Positions 43,451-52,212 of a stretch of 64,000 bases of DNA are shown here, piece after piece. The translations under genes were made by a program, and so were the position numbers. This DNA comes from Deltaproteobacteria bacterium (GTDB lineage: Bacteria; Myxococcota; Kuafuiibacteriia; Kuafuiibacteriales; Kuafuiibacteriaceae). The notes beneath the pieces were generated by a model. That model was not told where the DNA came from. It saw nothing but the letters and a program-made list of their open reading frames with translations, and made no database searches. The stretch's first letter is position 1; every line of letters starts with the position of its first letter. Where the stretch lies: assembly GCA_020632995.1 (NCBI GenBank), contig JACKEN010000001.1, positions 590,001 through 654,000 on the forward strand, in the 5' to 3' direction.

Positions 43451-44040
43451 GCCTGCCGACCCTGGCCCTGTGGGCCCTCCTTTCGGGCGCGCCAGCGCCG
43501 GCGCCGCTGTGGCTCACCCTCGACGTCGCCAACCCCGAGACCCTGGGCCGACACCGCCTGCTGCACCTCGAGGACGTGGTGGGGCCGGACCGCAGGACGG
43601 ATATCCCGGGGCTCCCGAAGGCGGAGGCGGTGGTCTTGTTCTCCACCCGCCCCGACGGGTGCGTCGGCGGCCTGGGCCCGGACGAGCCCAAGCCGAGCGG
43701 GCTCTGCGCGGCGGTGGCGGCGCGCCTCGAGGACCTCAGCCGGCGCGGGGTGCTCGTGGTGGGGGTGCTCCTGGCCACTCGGGAGGAGGCCGCGGCGGAC
43801 CTGGCCCGGGTGCGCCGGGCCGCGGTGCCGTTCCCCGTGACCTTCGACGTGCACGACCTCGCCCGGCAGGCCCTGGGGCTGGAAGGTCCTGGCCAGTTCG
43901 TCATAATAAGCTCCGAGGGCCTGAATATCCGCGTACCGGGTGCGTCCAAGGCCGGCGACGACGTCCAGGTGACCCGCCATCTGGAGCTGGTCAGGAAGAC
44001 CGTGCTTGCCGCCCTGGGACGTGACGAGGAGGAACCATGA
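43393..44040 (+). CDS. exported thioredoxin-fold-like protein (start uncertain)
   Basis: The coding frame is clear from about 43447 to 44040. The first usable GTG (43393) lies inside the upstream gene and gives an N-terminus of Gly/Arg-rich residues before a hydrophobic stretch (LPTLALWALLSGAPAP) that looks like a signal peptide. A CTG at 43447, overlapping the upstream TGA, is an alternative. The body has GVLVVGVLLATREEA and FPVTFDVHDLARQALGLE, reminiscent of peroxiredoxin/thioredoxin folds, but no redox motif was seen. Confidence 0.6.
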   Translation: MGGGAWPGRGERQPPGGLLSLPTLALWALLSGAPAPAPLWLTLDVANPETLGRHRLLHLEDVVGPDRRTDIPGLPKAEAVVLFSTRPDGCVGGLGPDEPKPSGLCAAVAARLEDLSRRGVLVVGVLLATREEAAADLARVRRAAVPFPVTFDVHDLARQALGLEGPGQFVIISSEGLNIRVPGASKAGDDVQVTRHLELVRKTVLAALGRDEEEP

Positions 44041-44519
44041 GGCATCCCAAAGCACTGCTCACCGCCGGGCTCTTCGCCCTGACCCTGGCCGCCGCCCCCG
44101 GCGCGGCCGAGGCCAAGGGGGACAAGCTCCTGCTCCAGGACCTGGTGGCAGAGGGCGTGGAGGCCCATGAGGCCTCGGCGATCTCCACCGCCGCCTGCAA
44201 CGCCCTGTCGAAGGCCGACAAGCACGAGGTGCTCTGCGGGGACGACCTCCGGAACATGATGCGCTTCGGCGCGCTCGCGGCCAGCTTCGACCAGTGCGCG
44301 GACGACGCCTGCTACGCGGGGATGGCGAAGGCCCTGCAAGCCCGCTTCGTGGTGTCGGGGAAGGTCTCGCGGCTGGGCAAGGTCTACGTGCTCAGCCTGT
44401 CGATGTTCGACACCACCACCAACAAGCCGTCGGGCCGGGCCGAGATCAAGGCGAGCACGATCGAGCAGCTCCACCTGGACACCCCCGAGGCGGTGTCCGC
44501 CCTCCTGTCCAAGCGATAG
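44037..44519 (+). CDS. exported protein of unknown function
   Basis: The 160-aa product has a signal peptide ending AAEA (about residue 26). The mature part resembles the ligand-binding N-terminal region of CsgG/TolB-type proteins (residues 30-150: ALQARFVVSGKVSRLGKVYVLSLSMF...). It has two Cys pairs. It overlaps the preceding gene by 4 bp. The stop is followed by the hairpin at 44520-44536. Confidence 0.72.
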   Translation: MRHPKALLTAGLFALTLAAAPGAAEAKGDKLLLQDLVAEGVEAHEASAISTAACNALSKADKHEVLCGDDLRNMMRFGALAASFDQCADDACYAGMAKALQARFVVSGKVSRLGKVYVLSLSMFDTTTNKPSGRAEIKASTIEQLHLDTPEAVSALLSKR

Positions 44520-44536
44520 GCCGGGCTTCGCCCGGC
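44520..44536. terminator. GC hairpin after exported-protein gene
   Basis: GCCGGGC-TTC-GCCCGGC forms a perfect 7-bp stem with a 3-nt loop directly after the stop codon. No T-tract follows, so it may stabilise or terminate the transcript only weakly. Confidence 0.5.
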
Positions 44537-44554
44537 TGGGGTCCCAGGCCTGGT

Positions 44555-44592
44555 CCGGTCGTGAACGTGACCGTGGACGTGGACGAACCATT
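44555..44592 (+). repeat. CGTG-hexamer intergenic repeat, copy B
   Basis: CCGGTCGTGAACGTGACCGT, then GGACGTGGACGAACCATT. It closely matches copy A (29851-29894) after two indel/substitution steps. It lies between the exported-protein gene and the hybrid kinase. Confidence 0.75.
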
Positions 44593-44658
44593 GCGTCTCA
44601 AGAAGAGACCACTGGATTGCCTCCCTTCCGCGGCCCGGGCACGATCAGACCCCCGCCC

Positions 44659-46647
44659 GTGAGCCAGGGCCAACACAGAGACGGTGGCGCGGCCATCCTC
44701 GTGGCCGACGACGACTTCGCCATGCGGCACGTCCTGGAGGAGTGCCTGCTGGACGCGGGGCACTTCCCGGTGGTCGTGCACCGGGGCGACGAGGTGCTGG
44801 AGCGCCTCGAGCACGTGATGCCGGACGCCCTGGTCCTGGACCACGCCCTACCGGGGGTGAGCGGCCTCGAGCTGGTGCGGGCGGTGCGGGGGCAGGCTCA
44901 CCTGCAGGACCTCCCGGTGATCATGCTGACCGCCCACGACGACACCGCGGTGCGCCTCGGCGCGCTCGAGGCCGGGGCCGACGACATCCTGACCAAGCCC
45001 TTCGAGCCGCTGGAGCTGCAGACCCGGTTGCGGAACCTCCTGCGCCTGAAGAACCTGCGGCGGGCGCTGGAGGAGCGGAACTTCACCCTCGAGGAGGAGG
45101 TGGCGCGGCGCAGCGCGCAGCTGAGCCGGCAGTCTGCCTTGCTCCAGGCCCTCTCCGACGCGATCATCTTCGCTGACCCGGAGCTCCGGATCCTGACCTG
45201 GAACGCGGGGGCCGAGGTCATCTACGGGCACCCTCGGGAGGAGGCGGTGGGCGCGCGGTTGTGGGACGTGCTCCCGCGCGACTTCGGCCGGGAGGACCCC
45301 GAGCAGGTGGAGCAGGCCCTCCGGCGCGGCGGGCGCTGGGCGGGGGAGCTGCAGCAGACCACGGCGGACGGGCGCGCGATCTGGGTGCAGGCCTCCTTCA
45401 CGACCTTGCACGACCACAGGGGCCGGACCGCTGGCTACGCGGTGGTCGCCCACGACCTCACCGAGCTCCACCTGGCCCGGTCCCAGCTGGCGGAGGCGGA
45501 GGCCCGGGGTCACGAGGCCCGGAAGATGGAGGCGCTCGGGCGCCTGATCCGCGGCATCGCGCACGACTTCAACAACTACCTCGCGGTGATCACCAGCAGC
45601 GCCGCGCTCGGCCAGGAGGAGGTGGAGGCGGGGCGGGCCCCGGCCGAGGACCTCGCGATGGTGCTCGACGCGGCCCAGCGGGCGGGCGACCTCACCAAGC
45701 AGCTCCTCGCGTTCAGCAAGCGGCAGTCCATGGCCCCGGTGCGCACCGAGCTCAACGGGGTCATCGCGCGCCTGCGCCAGATGTTCGGTCGCGTCATCGG
45801 GCCCGGAGTGCAGGTCGACCTGCGCTTGGCGCAAGAGCTCCCCGACGTGGTGGTGGACGTGGTGGCCCTCGAGCAGGTGCTGATGAACCTCGTGGTGAAC
45901 GCCCGGGACGCGATGCCCAACGGCGGCACCCTCACCGTGGACACCGCGGTGGCCGCCCTCACCGAGGCGGAGGCCCGGGCCCAGGGGCTCGCTCCCGGCG
46001 CCTACGTCCGGCTCAGGGTGGAGGACACCGGGGTGGGGATGGACGAGGACACCCGCTCCCGGGTCTTCGAGCCGTTCTTCAGCACCAAGGGGCCGGACAA
46101 GGGGACCGGCCTCGGCCTCGCCACCGTCTACAAGCTGGTGCAGGAGAGCGGCGGCCAGATCTCGGTCCGGAGCGAGCCCGGCCTCGGGACCGCGTTCGAG
46201 ATCCTGCTGCCCGGCTTCTCGCAGGCCGCGGAGTCAGACGTCGCGCGCCTGGACGAGGCACCCGTGCACCTGAGCCTGGCCGGGCGCCGGGTGATCGTGG
46301 CGGAGGACGAGCCCGCGCTCCTCACCATGATCCAGCGGGTGCTGGGCCCGACCGGGGTGACGGTGGTGGCCACCGCCTCCGGGCGTGAGGCGGTCGCGGC
46401 CCTGGAGATGGCGCGACCCGACGCGCTGATCACCGCGGTCCGCATGCCCGAGATGTCGGGCTGGGCCCTGGCCAGGCGCGCCCACGCGACGTGGCCCGAG
46501 CTGCCGGTCCTGTTCGTGACCGGGGACGGGGTGGACGTCGACGATCACGGCGAGCCGATGCAACACATCCTGCGAAAGCCCTTCCTCCCGCGGGACCTCC
46601 TGACGGTGCTGCAGCGGGTGGTGGCGCCTCAGTCGGCCCGAAAGTAG
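44659..46647 (+). CDS. hybrid sensor histidine kinase (REC-PAS-HK-REC)
   Basis: The 662-aa cytosolic protein contains a receiver (about 14-130, phospho-acceptor in ALVLDHALPG, Lys in LTKPF), a short coiled coil, a PAS domain (about 165-280), a histidine kinase core with HDFNN (phospho-His about 302), and an HATPase domain (N-box NLVVNARDAMPNGG, G1 VEDTGVGMD, G2 GTGLGLATV). A second receiver runs from about 545. In the last, the acceptor Asp is Ala593 (ITAVRMPEM; codon GCG at 46435), so it cannot be phosphorylated there. It starts with GTG. There is no membrane segment, so the input is cytosolic. Confidence 0.93.
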   Translation: MSQGQHRDGGAAILVADDDFAMRHVLEECLLDAGHFPVVVHRGDEVLERLEHVMPDALVLDHALPGVSGLELVRAVRGQAHLQDLPVIMLTAHDDTAVRLGALEAGADDILTKPFEPLELQTRLRNLLRLKNLRRALEERNFTLEEEVARRSAQLSRQSALLQALSDAIIFADPELRILTWNAGAEVIYGHPREEAVGARLWDVLPRDFGREDPEQVEQALRRGGRWAGELQQTTADGRAIWVQASFTTLHDHRGRTAGYAVVAHDLTELHLARSQLAEAEARGHEARKMEALGRLIRGIAHDFNNYLAVITSSAALGQEEVEAGRAPAEDLAMVLDAAQRAGDLTKQLLAFSKRQSMAPVRTELNGVIARLRQMFGRVIGPGVQVDLRLAQELPDVVVDVVALEQVLMNLVVNARDAMPNGGTLTVDTAVAALTEAEARAQGLAPGAYVRLRVEDTGVGMDEDTRSRVFEPFFSTKGPDKGTGLGLATVYKLVQESGGQISVRSEPGLGTAFEILLPGFSQAAESDVARLDEAPVHLSLAGRRVIVAEDEPALLTMIQRVLGPTGVTVVATASGREAVAALEMARPDALITAVRMPEMSGWALARRAHATWPELPVLFVTGDGVDVDDHGEPMQHILRKPFLPRDLLTVLQRVVAPQSARK

Positions 46648-47732
46648 GGCGGGCGCATCCGCCAGGTGGTGGCCTTCGCGGGGGGCGGGCCGAACAGCCG
46701 CACCGCGTTCCGCACGTAGATCTTCTCGAGCACCTCGTCCGGCAGCCCGATGCCGTGGATCGGCCACTCGCCCTGGATGGGGGTCGGGCTGGGCATGGTG
46801 TCTCGGGTCTCGAACCACCGGTGGTGGGCATCGAAGAAGGGGACCAGCTCCTCGGGGCGGTTCGGCTCCTCGCCGAAGGAGCCCAGCATCAGGAAGTCCT
46901 CGCCCGACACCCCGAGGTCGGTGCCAAAGAGGATCCGATCCTGGAAGCGCAAGAAGACCTGCCGGAGCTTCTCGGGGTCGTGCCGCCCCAGCTCGGGCAC
47001 CCGGGCCGCGACGTCGACGTAGAGGTTCGGGTAGCGCTCCAGCTGCTCGGCCACCCAGAACGGGTCCTCGGCCCGGTTCCCGAAGTGCACCGCGACGAAG
47101 ATGGTGTCGGGGTGCCGGGCCACCACCCGCATCAGCTCGTCCAACAGGTCCGCGAAGGGCGGCACCTCGCGCCCCACGTAGGACCACGCGGGGTGCGCGG
47201 TGAGCTCGGCCCTGCGCTCGTTGTGCTCGTCCACCGGCAGCCAGAACGCCTCGGGGTCCGCGGTGTGGATCAGGACCGGCATCCCGATCGCGCCGGCGGT
47301 CTCCCAGATCGGATCCAGCCACGGATCGTCGACCGCGACGCGGGTGCCGTCGGGCTTCTTCACCACGAGGCCGAGCGCCTTCTCGATCTTCAGGCAGCGG
47401 GCCCCCAGCCCGGCCGCCTCTCGGATCAGCTTCGCCGCGCCCTCGGGGAAGCGCGGGAAGCGCCGGGCGGCGGCCCAGGGGAGGTTCGTGCAGACCAGCT
47501 CCCGCCCCGAGGCCTTCGCGGCGTCCATGGACTCCTCGAGGGGCCCGCCCGGCCACCCGCCGGACAGGTTCACCGCCCAGTCGATGCCCACCTGGTCCAT
47601 GACCCGGTGGGCGCGCTCCATGGATCTCGAGGACAGGTGGGTATGGGCGTCGACCCAGCGGGGCGGAGGCGCCGCCGCCGCGTTCGCGCTCAGACCTGCC
47701 GCCGCCACCAGCCCCAGCGCCGCCCAACGCAT
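46629..47732 (-). CDS. exported amidohydrolase (TIM-barrel metal-dependent hydrolase)
   Basis: The 367-aa protein has a signal peptide ending NAAAA (about residue 21). The amidohydrolase-2 fold is shown by VDAHTHLSS (zinc His pair), LIHTADPEAF, VAVHFGNRAE and ILFGTDLGVS (Asp). It probably hydrolyses or decarboxylates a small substrate in the periplasm. Its 3' end overlaps the kinase gene by 19 bp on the other strand. Confidence 0.88.
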   Translation of the reverse strand: MRWAALGLVAAAGLSANAAAAPPPRWVDAHTHLSSRSMERAHRVMDQVGIDWAVNLSGGWPGGPLEESMDAAKASGRELVCTNLPWAAARRFPRFPEGAAKLIREAAGLGARCLKIEKALGLVVKKPDGTRVAVDDPWLDPIWETAGAIGMPVLIHTADPEAFWLPVDEHNERRAELTAHPAWSYVGREVPPFADLLDELMRVVARHPDTIFVAVHFGNRAEDPFWVAEQLERYPNLYVDVAARVPELGRHDPEKLRQVFLRFQDRILFGTDLGVSGEDFLMLGSFGEEPNRPEELVPFFDAHHRWFETRDTMPSPTPIQGEWPIHGIGLPDEVLEKIYVRNAVRLFGPPPAKATTWRMRPPYFRAD

Positions 47733-47774
47733 GGCGCATTCGTATCACGGCGGCGGCGTGGTAAGCCCACCGTG

Positions 47775-48491
47775 ATGCGGCGCGTGCTCTTGGCGGGGCT
47801 CCTGGCGACGAACCTGGCGTGCGGGGCGTCCATCTCCCGATCCGCCCACGAGGCGGCGCTGGATCAGGAGCGCACCCGCTACGAGGCGCTCCTCGCCCAG
47901 GCCCGCCGACGCCAGGCGGCGGCGGAGGACGAGCGGGCGGCCTGCCTGACGTCCTCGGCCGAGGGCGCCCAGGCCCAGGCGCGGCGCTTCGCCCGGCTCG
48001 AGCGCTCCCTCGCCGACAAGGAGATCCGCCTCATGACCTGGGAGGCAGGGAAGGTGCCCACCACCCCGAGCTTGCCGGCCCGCGCCCTGGACGCGGCGGC
48101 CAGCCGGCTGGGGGCGGAGGTGCGCCCCGAGGGTGATGCCCTGCGGCTGGTGATCCCGGCCCGGGCGCTGTTCCGGGAGGGGGAGGCGAGCCTGCTCCCG
48201 ACCGCCGGGCCGGGGCTCGACGCCCTGGCCGAGGCCCTGGTGGAGGCTCGGGCCCGGGCCCGGGTCGAGGGCTACACCGCGGAGACCGCCTCGGAGGTGA
48301 TGGGGCAGGCGGTCAGCGCCGACGACTGGGCTCAGGCCTCGGCCCTGGCCGCCGCAGTGGTGCGGGGGCTCCAGGTCCGGGGGGTGGATCCCAGCCGGCT
48401 CGCGGTGGTGGGGTACGGCGCGCACCGACCCGGGTCCAACGGTGAGGCAGCCCGGGTCGAGGTTGTGGTGCGGGTGGGGCCTGGCGCTTGA
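47775..48491 (+). CDS. OmpA-domain-like lipoprotein
   Basis: The 238-aa product has a lipobox (ATNLACG, Cys16), a charged coiled-coil region (about 25-90), and a C-terminal OmpA/MotB-like domain (about 110-235). The domain is shown by the FREGEASLLPTAGPGLDALAEAL segment and RARVEGYTAE in place of the usual VEGHTD. Since peptidoglycan-binding residues are altered, binding is uncertain. It ends 34 nt before glyA. Confidence 0.8.
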   Translation: MRRVLLAGLLATNLACGASISRSAHEAALDQERTRYEALLAQARRRQAAAEDERAACLTSSAEGAQAQARRFARLERSLADKEIRLMTWEAGKVPTTPSLPARALDAAASRLGAEVRPEGDALRLVIPARALFREGEASLLPTAGPGLDALAEALVEARARARVEGYTAETASEVMGQAVSADDWAQASALAAAVVRGLQVRGVDPSRLAVVGYGAHRPGSNGEAARVEVVVRVGPGA

Positions 48492-48525
48492 CCGGGGCCC
48501 CGGCGCGGGGTGAAGAGGCGGTCCG

Positions 48526-49773
48526 ATGTTGGACGCCCTCAAGACCACCGACCCCGAGATCCACGCCGTGCTCATGGCGGAGGCCCGCCGCCAGGCCGAG
48601 GGCCTGGAGCTCATCGCGAGCGAGAACTTCACCAGCGAGGCGGTGATGGAGGCGATGGGGTCGCCGCTCACCAACAAGTACGCCGAGGGCCTGCCCGGGA
48701 AGCGCTACTACGGCGGTTGCGTCCACGTGGACGTGGCCGAGCAGCTGGCCATCGACCGGGCCTGCGCGCTCTTCGGGGCCGAGGCGGCCAACGTGCAGCC
48801 CCACTCCGGCGCCCAGGCCAACATGGCGGTGTACTTCGCGGCCCTGGAGCCGGGGGACGAGATCGTGGCGATGAGCCTGTCGGAGGGCGGGCACCTGACC
48901 CACGGCTCGCCGGTGAACTTCTCGGGGCGCCTGTACAAGCCGGTCGCGTACGGCGTGCACCCCGAGACCCACCGCATCCAGTACGACGAGATCGCGAAGC
49001 TGGTGAAGCAGCACCGGCCGAAGCTCCTGGTGGCCGGCGCCTCCGCGTACCCGCGCACCATCGACTTCGAGCGCCTGGCCGAGATCACCGGCAACTACGG
49101 CACCAAGCTGATGACCGACATCGCCCATATCGCAGGCCTGGTTGCGGCGGGCGAGCACCCCTCGCCGGTGCCGTACGCCGACTTCGTGACCACGACGACG
49201 CACAAGACCCTGCGCGGGCCCCGCGGCGGCCTCGTCCTGATGAAGAAGGCCGAGGCGAAGGTGGTGAACAGCCGCGTGTTCCCGGGCATGCAGGGCGGGC
49301 CGCTGATGCACGTCATCGCGGCCAAGGCGGTGGCCTTCAAGGAGGCGATGAGCCCCGACTTCAAGGCCTACGCGCAGCAGATCGTGAAGAACGCCAAGGC
49401 GATGGCGGAGGCGTTCCTGTCCAAGGGCTACACCCTGATCTCCGGCGGCACCGACAACCACCTGGTGCTCCTCGACATGCGGAGCAAGGGGCTCACCGGC
49501 AAGGCGGGCGAGGAGGCCCTCGCCAAGGCCGACATCACGGTGAACAAGAACATGATCCCCGGCGATCCCGAGTCGCCCTTCGTCACCTCCGGGGTGCGGA
49601 TCGGGACCCCGGCCCTGACCTCGCGGGGCATGGACGAGGACGCGATGCGCGCGGTGGTCGGGCTGATGGATCGCGTCCTCAGCAACCCCGACGACGACGC
49701 GGCGATCGCCAAGGTGAAGGCCGAGGTCCACGCCCTCACCGCGCACTATCCGCTCTACCCCGCCTGGCGATAA
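48526..49773 (+). CDS. glyA: serine hydroxymethyltransferase
   Basis: Interconverts serine and glycine while loading tetrahydrofolate with one-carbon units; PLP enzyme. At 415 aa it has the usual length. The PLP lysine lies in VTTTTHKTLRGPRGG. Other family blocks are ELIASENFTS, GKRYYGGC and DIAHIAGLVA. It feeds one-carbon units for purine and thymidylate synthesis. An 87-bp tandem duplication begins in its last codons. Confidence 0.97.
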   Translation: MLDALKTTDPEIHAVLMAEARRQAEGLELIASENFTSEAVMEAMGSPLTNKYAEGLPGKRYYGGCVHVDVAEQLAIDRACALFGAEAANVQPHSGAQANMAVYFAALEPGDEIVAMSLSEGGHLTHGSPVNFSGRLYKPVAYGVHPETHRIQYDEIAKLVKQHRPKLLVAGASAYPRTIDFERLAEITGNYGTKLMTDIAHIAGLVAAGEHPSPVPYADFVTTTTHKTLRGPRGGLVLMKKAEAKVVNSRVFPGMQGGPLMHVIAAKAVAFKEAMSPDFKAYAQQIVKNAKAMAEAFLSKGYTLISGGTDNHLVLLDMRSKGLTGKAGEEALAKADITVNKNMIPGDPESPFVTSGVRIGTPALTSRGMDEDAMRAVVGLMDRVLSNPDDDAAIAKVKAEVHALTAHYPLYPAWR

Positions 49774-49939
49774 CGAGCCCTCCCTTCGGTCGGCCTCTTC
49801 GCACGCCCCTCGGACGGAAACGCCCCCCGTTGGGGGCCGCCGCCGATCGTCAGGCGATAACGAGCCCTCCCTTCGGTCGGCCTCTTCGCACGCCCCTCGG
49901 ACGGAAACGCCCCCCGTTGGGGGCCGCCGCCGATCGTCA
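49766..49939 (+). repeat. 87-bp tandem duplication (two copies) at the glyA 3' end
   Basis: Two exact copies, 49766-49852 and 49853-49939, each starting GGCGATAACGAGCC and ending GATCGTCA. The first copy includes the last codon and stop of glyA. Each copy contains GCCCCCCGTTGGGGGC, a strong GC hairpin. The following three bases GGC begin a third partial copy. The unit length is a multiple of three, and the antisense strand is open, but it reads as low-complexity Gly/Arg protein, so coding is unlikely. Confidence 0.92.
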
Positions 49940-50065
49940 GGCAGGCCTGAGCCCCGCGCCGTTGGGCACAAGCTGTGGTGGTGATCGTCGCCGCCACCAC
50001 ACCCTATTGCGTTTCTCGGGTATCGCGGCTAAATCGGGTGCAAGTCGACCTGACAGGAGCGCCCG

Positions 50066-50551
50066 ATGAAGTGCCCGTTCTGCGGCAACATGGAGAACAA
50101 GGTCATCGACTCCCGGCTGTCCAAGGACGGTCAGGTGATCCGCCGGCGCCGGGAGTGCAACGACTGCGGCAAGCGCTTCACCACCTATGAGCGCATCGAG
50201 GAGGTGCTCCCCATGGTGGTGAAGGCGGACGGGCGGCGCGAGCCCTTCGACCACAACAAGGTGGTGGCGGGGGTGCGGGCGGCCTGCGAGAAGCGGCCGG
50301 TGCCCCTGTCCGAGATCGAGGAGCTGGTGGACGACATCGAGAAGCAGCTCCAGGAGACGGGCGAGAAGGAGGTCGAGGCGGCCACGATCGGAGAAGAGGT
50401 GCTGGTGCGCCTGTCCGAGATCGACGACGTGGCGTACATCCGGTACGCCTCCATCTTCCGGAACTTCAAGGATCTCGAGGAGTTCACCCGCGAGCTGAAC
50501 AGCCTCGTGGAGGAGCGCGCGCGCCGCGCGGAGCTCGGGACCCCGCCGTGA
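50066..50551 (+). CDS. nrdR: transcriptional repressor NrdR
   Basis: Regulates ribonucleotide reductase genes in response to ATP/dATP. The 161-aa length is typical. The N-terminal zinc ribbon CPFCGNMENKVIDSRL...CNDCGKRFTTYER is intact (Cys3, 6, 31, 34), followed by the ATP-cone (residues ~49-139). It is preceded by ACAGGAGCG ribosome-binding site. It overlaps ribD by 4 bp, the common nrdR-ribD order. Confidence 0.97.
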   Translation: MKCPFCGNMENKVIDSRLSKDGQVIRRRRECNDCGKRFTTYERIEEVLPMVVKADGRREPFDHNKVVAGVRAACEKRPVPLSEIEELVDDIEKQLQETGEKEVEAATIGEEVLVRLSEIDDVAYIRYASIFRNFKDLEEFTRELNSLVEERARRAELGTPP

Positions 50552-51672
50552 CGAGGAAGCGCGCACAACCTGCGCCTTCGCCCGAAGACACCGCGCTGAT
50601 GGCCCGGGCCCTGGACGAGGCCCGGCGGGGGCTGGGCCGGACCAGCCCGAACCCCGCGGTGGGCGCGGTGCTGGTGCGGGACGGCCAGGTCCTCGCGGTG
50701 GGGCACCACGCCAAGGCGGGCACCGACCACGCCGAGGTCGCGGCCCTGCGCCAGGTGGGCTTTCGCGCCGATGGCGCCACCCTCTACTCGACCCTCGAGC
50801 CCTGCAACCACCACGGGCGCACCGGCCCGTGCACCGAGGCGATCCTCAAGGCGGGGATCACGCGGGTGGTGGTGGGGGCCCTGGATCCCAACCCGCTGGT
50901 GTCGGGGGCAGGGGTGCGCCGGCTCCAGCGGGGCGGGGTGGAGGTCCTCACCGGGGTCCTCGAGGACCGGTGCCGGACCCTGAACGAGGCCTACAACCAC
51001 GCGATCGTGCACAAGGCGCCGTTCGTGGTGCTGAAGCTCGCGGTGTCCCTCGACGGCCGGGTGGCGACCCGCACCGGGGACAGCCAGTGGATCACCTCCG
51101 AGGCGGCGCGCGCGCGGGGCCGGGCGCTCCGGAACGAGCTGGACGCGATCCTGGTCGGGGTCGGCACGGTGCTCGCCGACGACCCGAGCCTCACGACGCG
51201 GCTGCCGGGGGGGCGGGATCCCCTCCGCGTCATAGTCGACTCCACCCTGAAGACCCCACCGCAGGCCCAGGTCGTCCAGACCGCCCGAGAGGTCCCGACC
51301 TTGATCCTCACCACCCGCGCCGCGGACGCCAAGCGCCGCGCCCGGCTGGAGGCGGCGGGGGTCGCGGTGGTGCCGGTCAAGAAGACCCGGGCCGGACAGG
51401 TCGACCTCGGGGCTGCCCTGGCCGCCCTGGCGGCCCGGGAGATCAACGGGCTCCTGGTCGAAGGCGGGCCCACGGTGGCCGGGGCCTTCGTGGACGCGCG
51501 CCAGGTGCACAAGGTGGTGGCCTTCGTCGCCCCGGTCCTCATCGGCGGCGCGGACGCCAAGAGCGCCCTGGGGGGCCTCGGCGCCCGCCGGCTCGAGGAC
51601 GCGCTGCGGCTGGTGGACCCCGTGGTGGAGGAGGTCGGAGGGGACGTCTGCATCTCCGGCCGGATCCGTTAG
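50548..51672 (+). CDS. ribD: riboflavin biosynthesis deaminase/reductase RibD
   Basis: Bifunctional enzyme that deaminates and reduces the GTP cyclohydrolase II product. The deaminase has HAEVAALRQ and LEPCNHHGRTGPCTEA (zinc His/Cys). The reductase domain begins near residue 150 with VVLKLAVSLDGRVAT and contains GVGTVLADDPSLTTR. At 374 aa it is full length. Start is GTG in the overlap with nrdR. Confidence 0.96.
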   Translation: MTRKRAQPAPSPEDTALMARALDEARRGLGRTSPNPAVGAVLVRDGQVLAVGHHAKAGTDHAEVAALRQVGFRADGATLYSTLEPCNHHGRTGPCTEAILKAGITRVVVGALDPNPLVSGAGVRRLQRGGVEVLTGVLEDRCRTLNEAYNHAIVHKAPFVVLKLAVSLDGRVATRTGDSQWITSEAARARGRALRNELDAILVGVGTVLADDPSLTTRLPGGRDPLRVIVDSTLKTPPQAQVVQTAREVPTLILTTRAADAKRRARLEAAGVAVVPVKKTRAGQVDLGAALAALAAREINGLLVEGGPTVAGAFVDARQVHKVVAFVAPVLIGGADAKSALGGLGARRLEDALRLVDPVVEEVGGDVCISGRIR

Positions 51673-51733
51673 CCCGACCGCGGCCACGCCTCCACTGTGG
51701 CACCTGCACGCCCCCTTCGTGGCCGTGGTCGTG

Positions 51734-51757
51734 GGTCGTGAACGTGGTCGAAGTATT
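51734..51757 (+). repeat. CGTG-hexamer intergenic repeat, copy C (short)
   Basis: GGTCGTGAACGTGGTCGAAG followed by TATT. It shares the opening GGTCGTGAACGTG with copy B and the TATT-type end with copy A, with the middle shortened. It lies between ribD and the DUF4259-like gene in an AT-richer patch. Confidence 0.55.
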
Positions 51758-51809
51758 TTTCAGATCTCCGCTTGAGCATTCGGTGCGCTTCTGGCCATGA
51801 CCCTGGGCT

Positions 51810-52208
51810 ATGGGCGCATGGGGTGCCGGCTATTTCGAGAACGACGACGCTCAGGACTGGCTGGGTGAGCTCGAGGAGGCGGGGATGGATGCCATCCAGT
51901 CCGCCCTCCTCGTGGCAGACGAGGAAGAGATCGACGCGGTCGACGGCGCCCGGGCGGTAGCCGCCGCGGTGGTGGTCCTGGCCATGGCCGGCTCCACCGT
52001 GAAGGACATGCCCGAGGAGCTCGAGGCGTGGCTCGAGGAGCACGCCAAGCGGCCCGACGCTCAGCTGATGGAGCGGGCCCAGACCGCCATGCACGCGGTC
52101 TTCGAGGACTCGGAGCTGCGCGACGTGTGGGAGGAGTCCGACGACTTCGATCACTGGTCGAAGCTCATGCGTCAGCTCATCAAGCGCCTCGACGATCGCG
52201 CGGGGTGA
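51810..52208 (+). CDS. DUF4259 family protein
   Basis: The 132-aa acidic protein has the diagnostic N-terminus MGAWGAGYFENDDAQDWL and helical remainder. The family has no known function. It lies inside the riboflavin operon, between ribD and ribE with only 4 nt before the ribE start, yet 137 nt after ribD. A link with flavin metabolism is not supported by sequence. Confidence 0.88.
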   Translation: MGAWGAGYFENDDAQDWLGELEEAGMDAIQSALLVADEEEIDAVDGARAVAAAVVVLAMAGSTVKDMPEELEAWLEEHAKRPDAQLMERAQTAMHAVFEDSELRDVWEESDDFDHWSKLMRQLIKRLDDRAG

Positions 52209-52212
52209 TCCG

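Noticed and set aside
49766..49939. CRISPR array
   Set aside because: There are only two adjacent 87-bp units with no spacers between them; this is a tandem duplication.
49990..50065. NrdR box upstream of nrdR
   Set aside because: A weak ACACCCTATTGCGT-like match exists, but a second box at the usual spacing was not seen.
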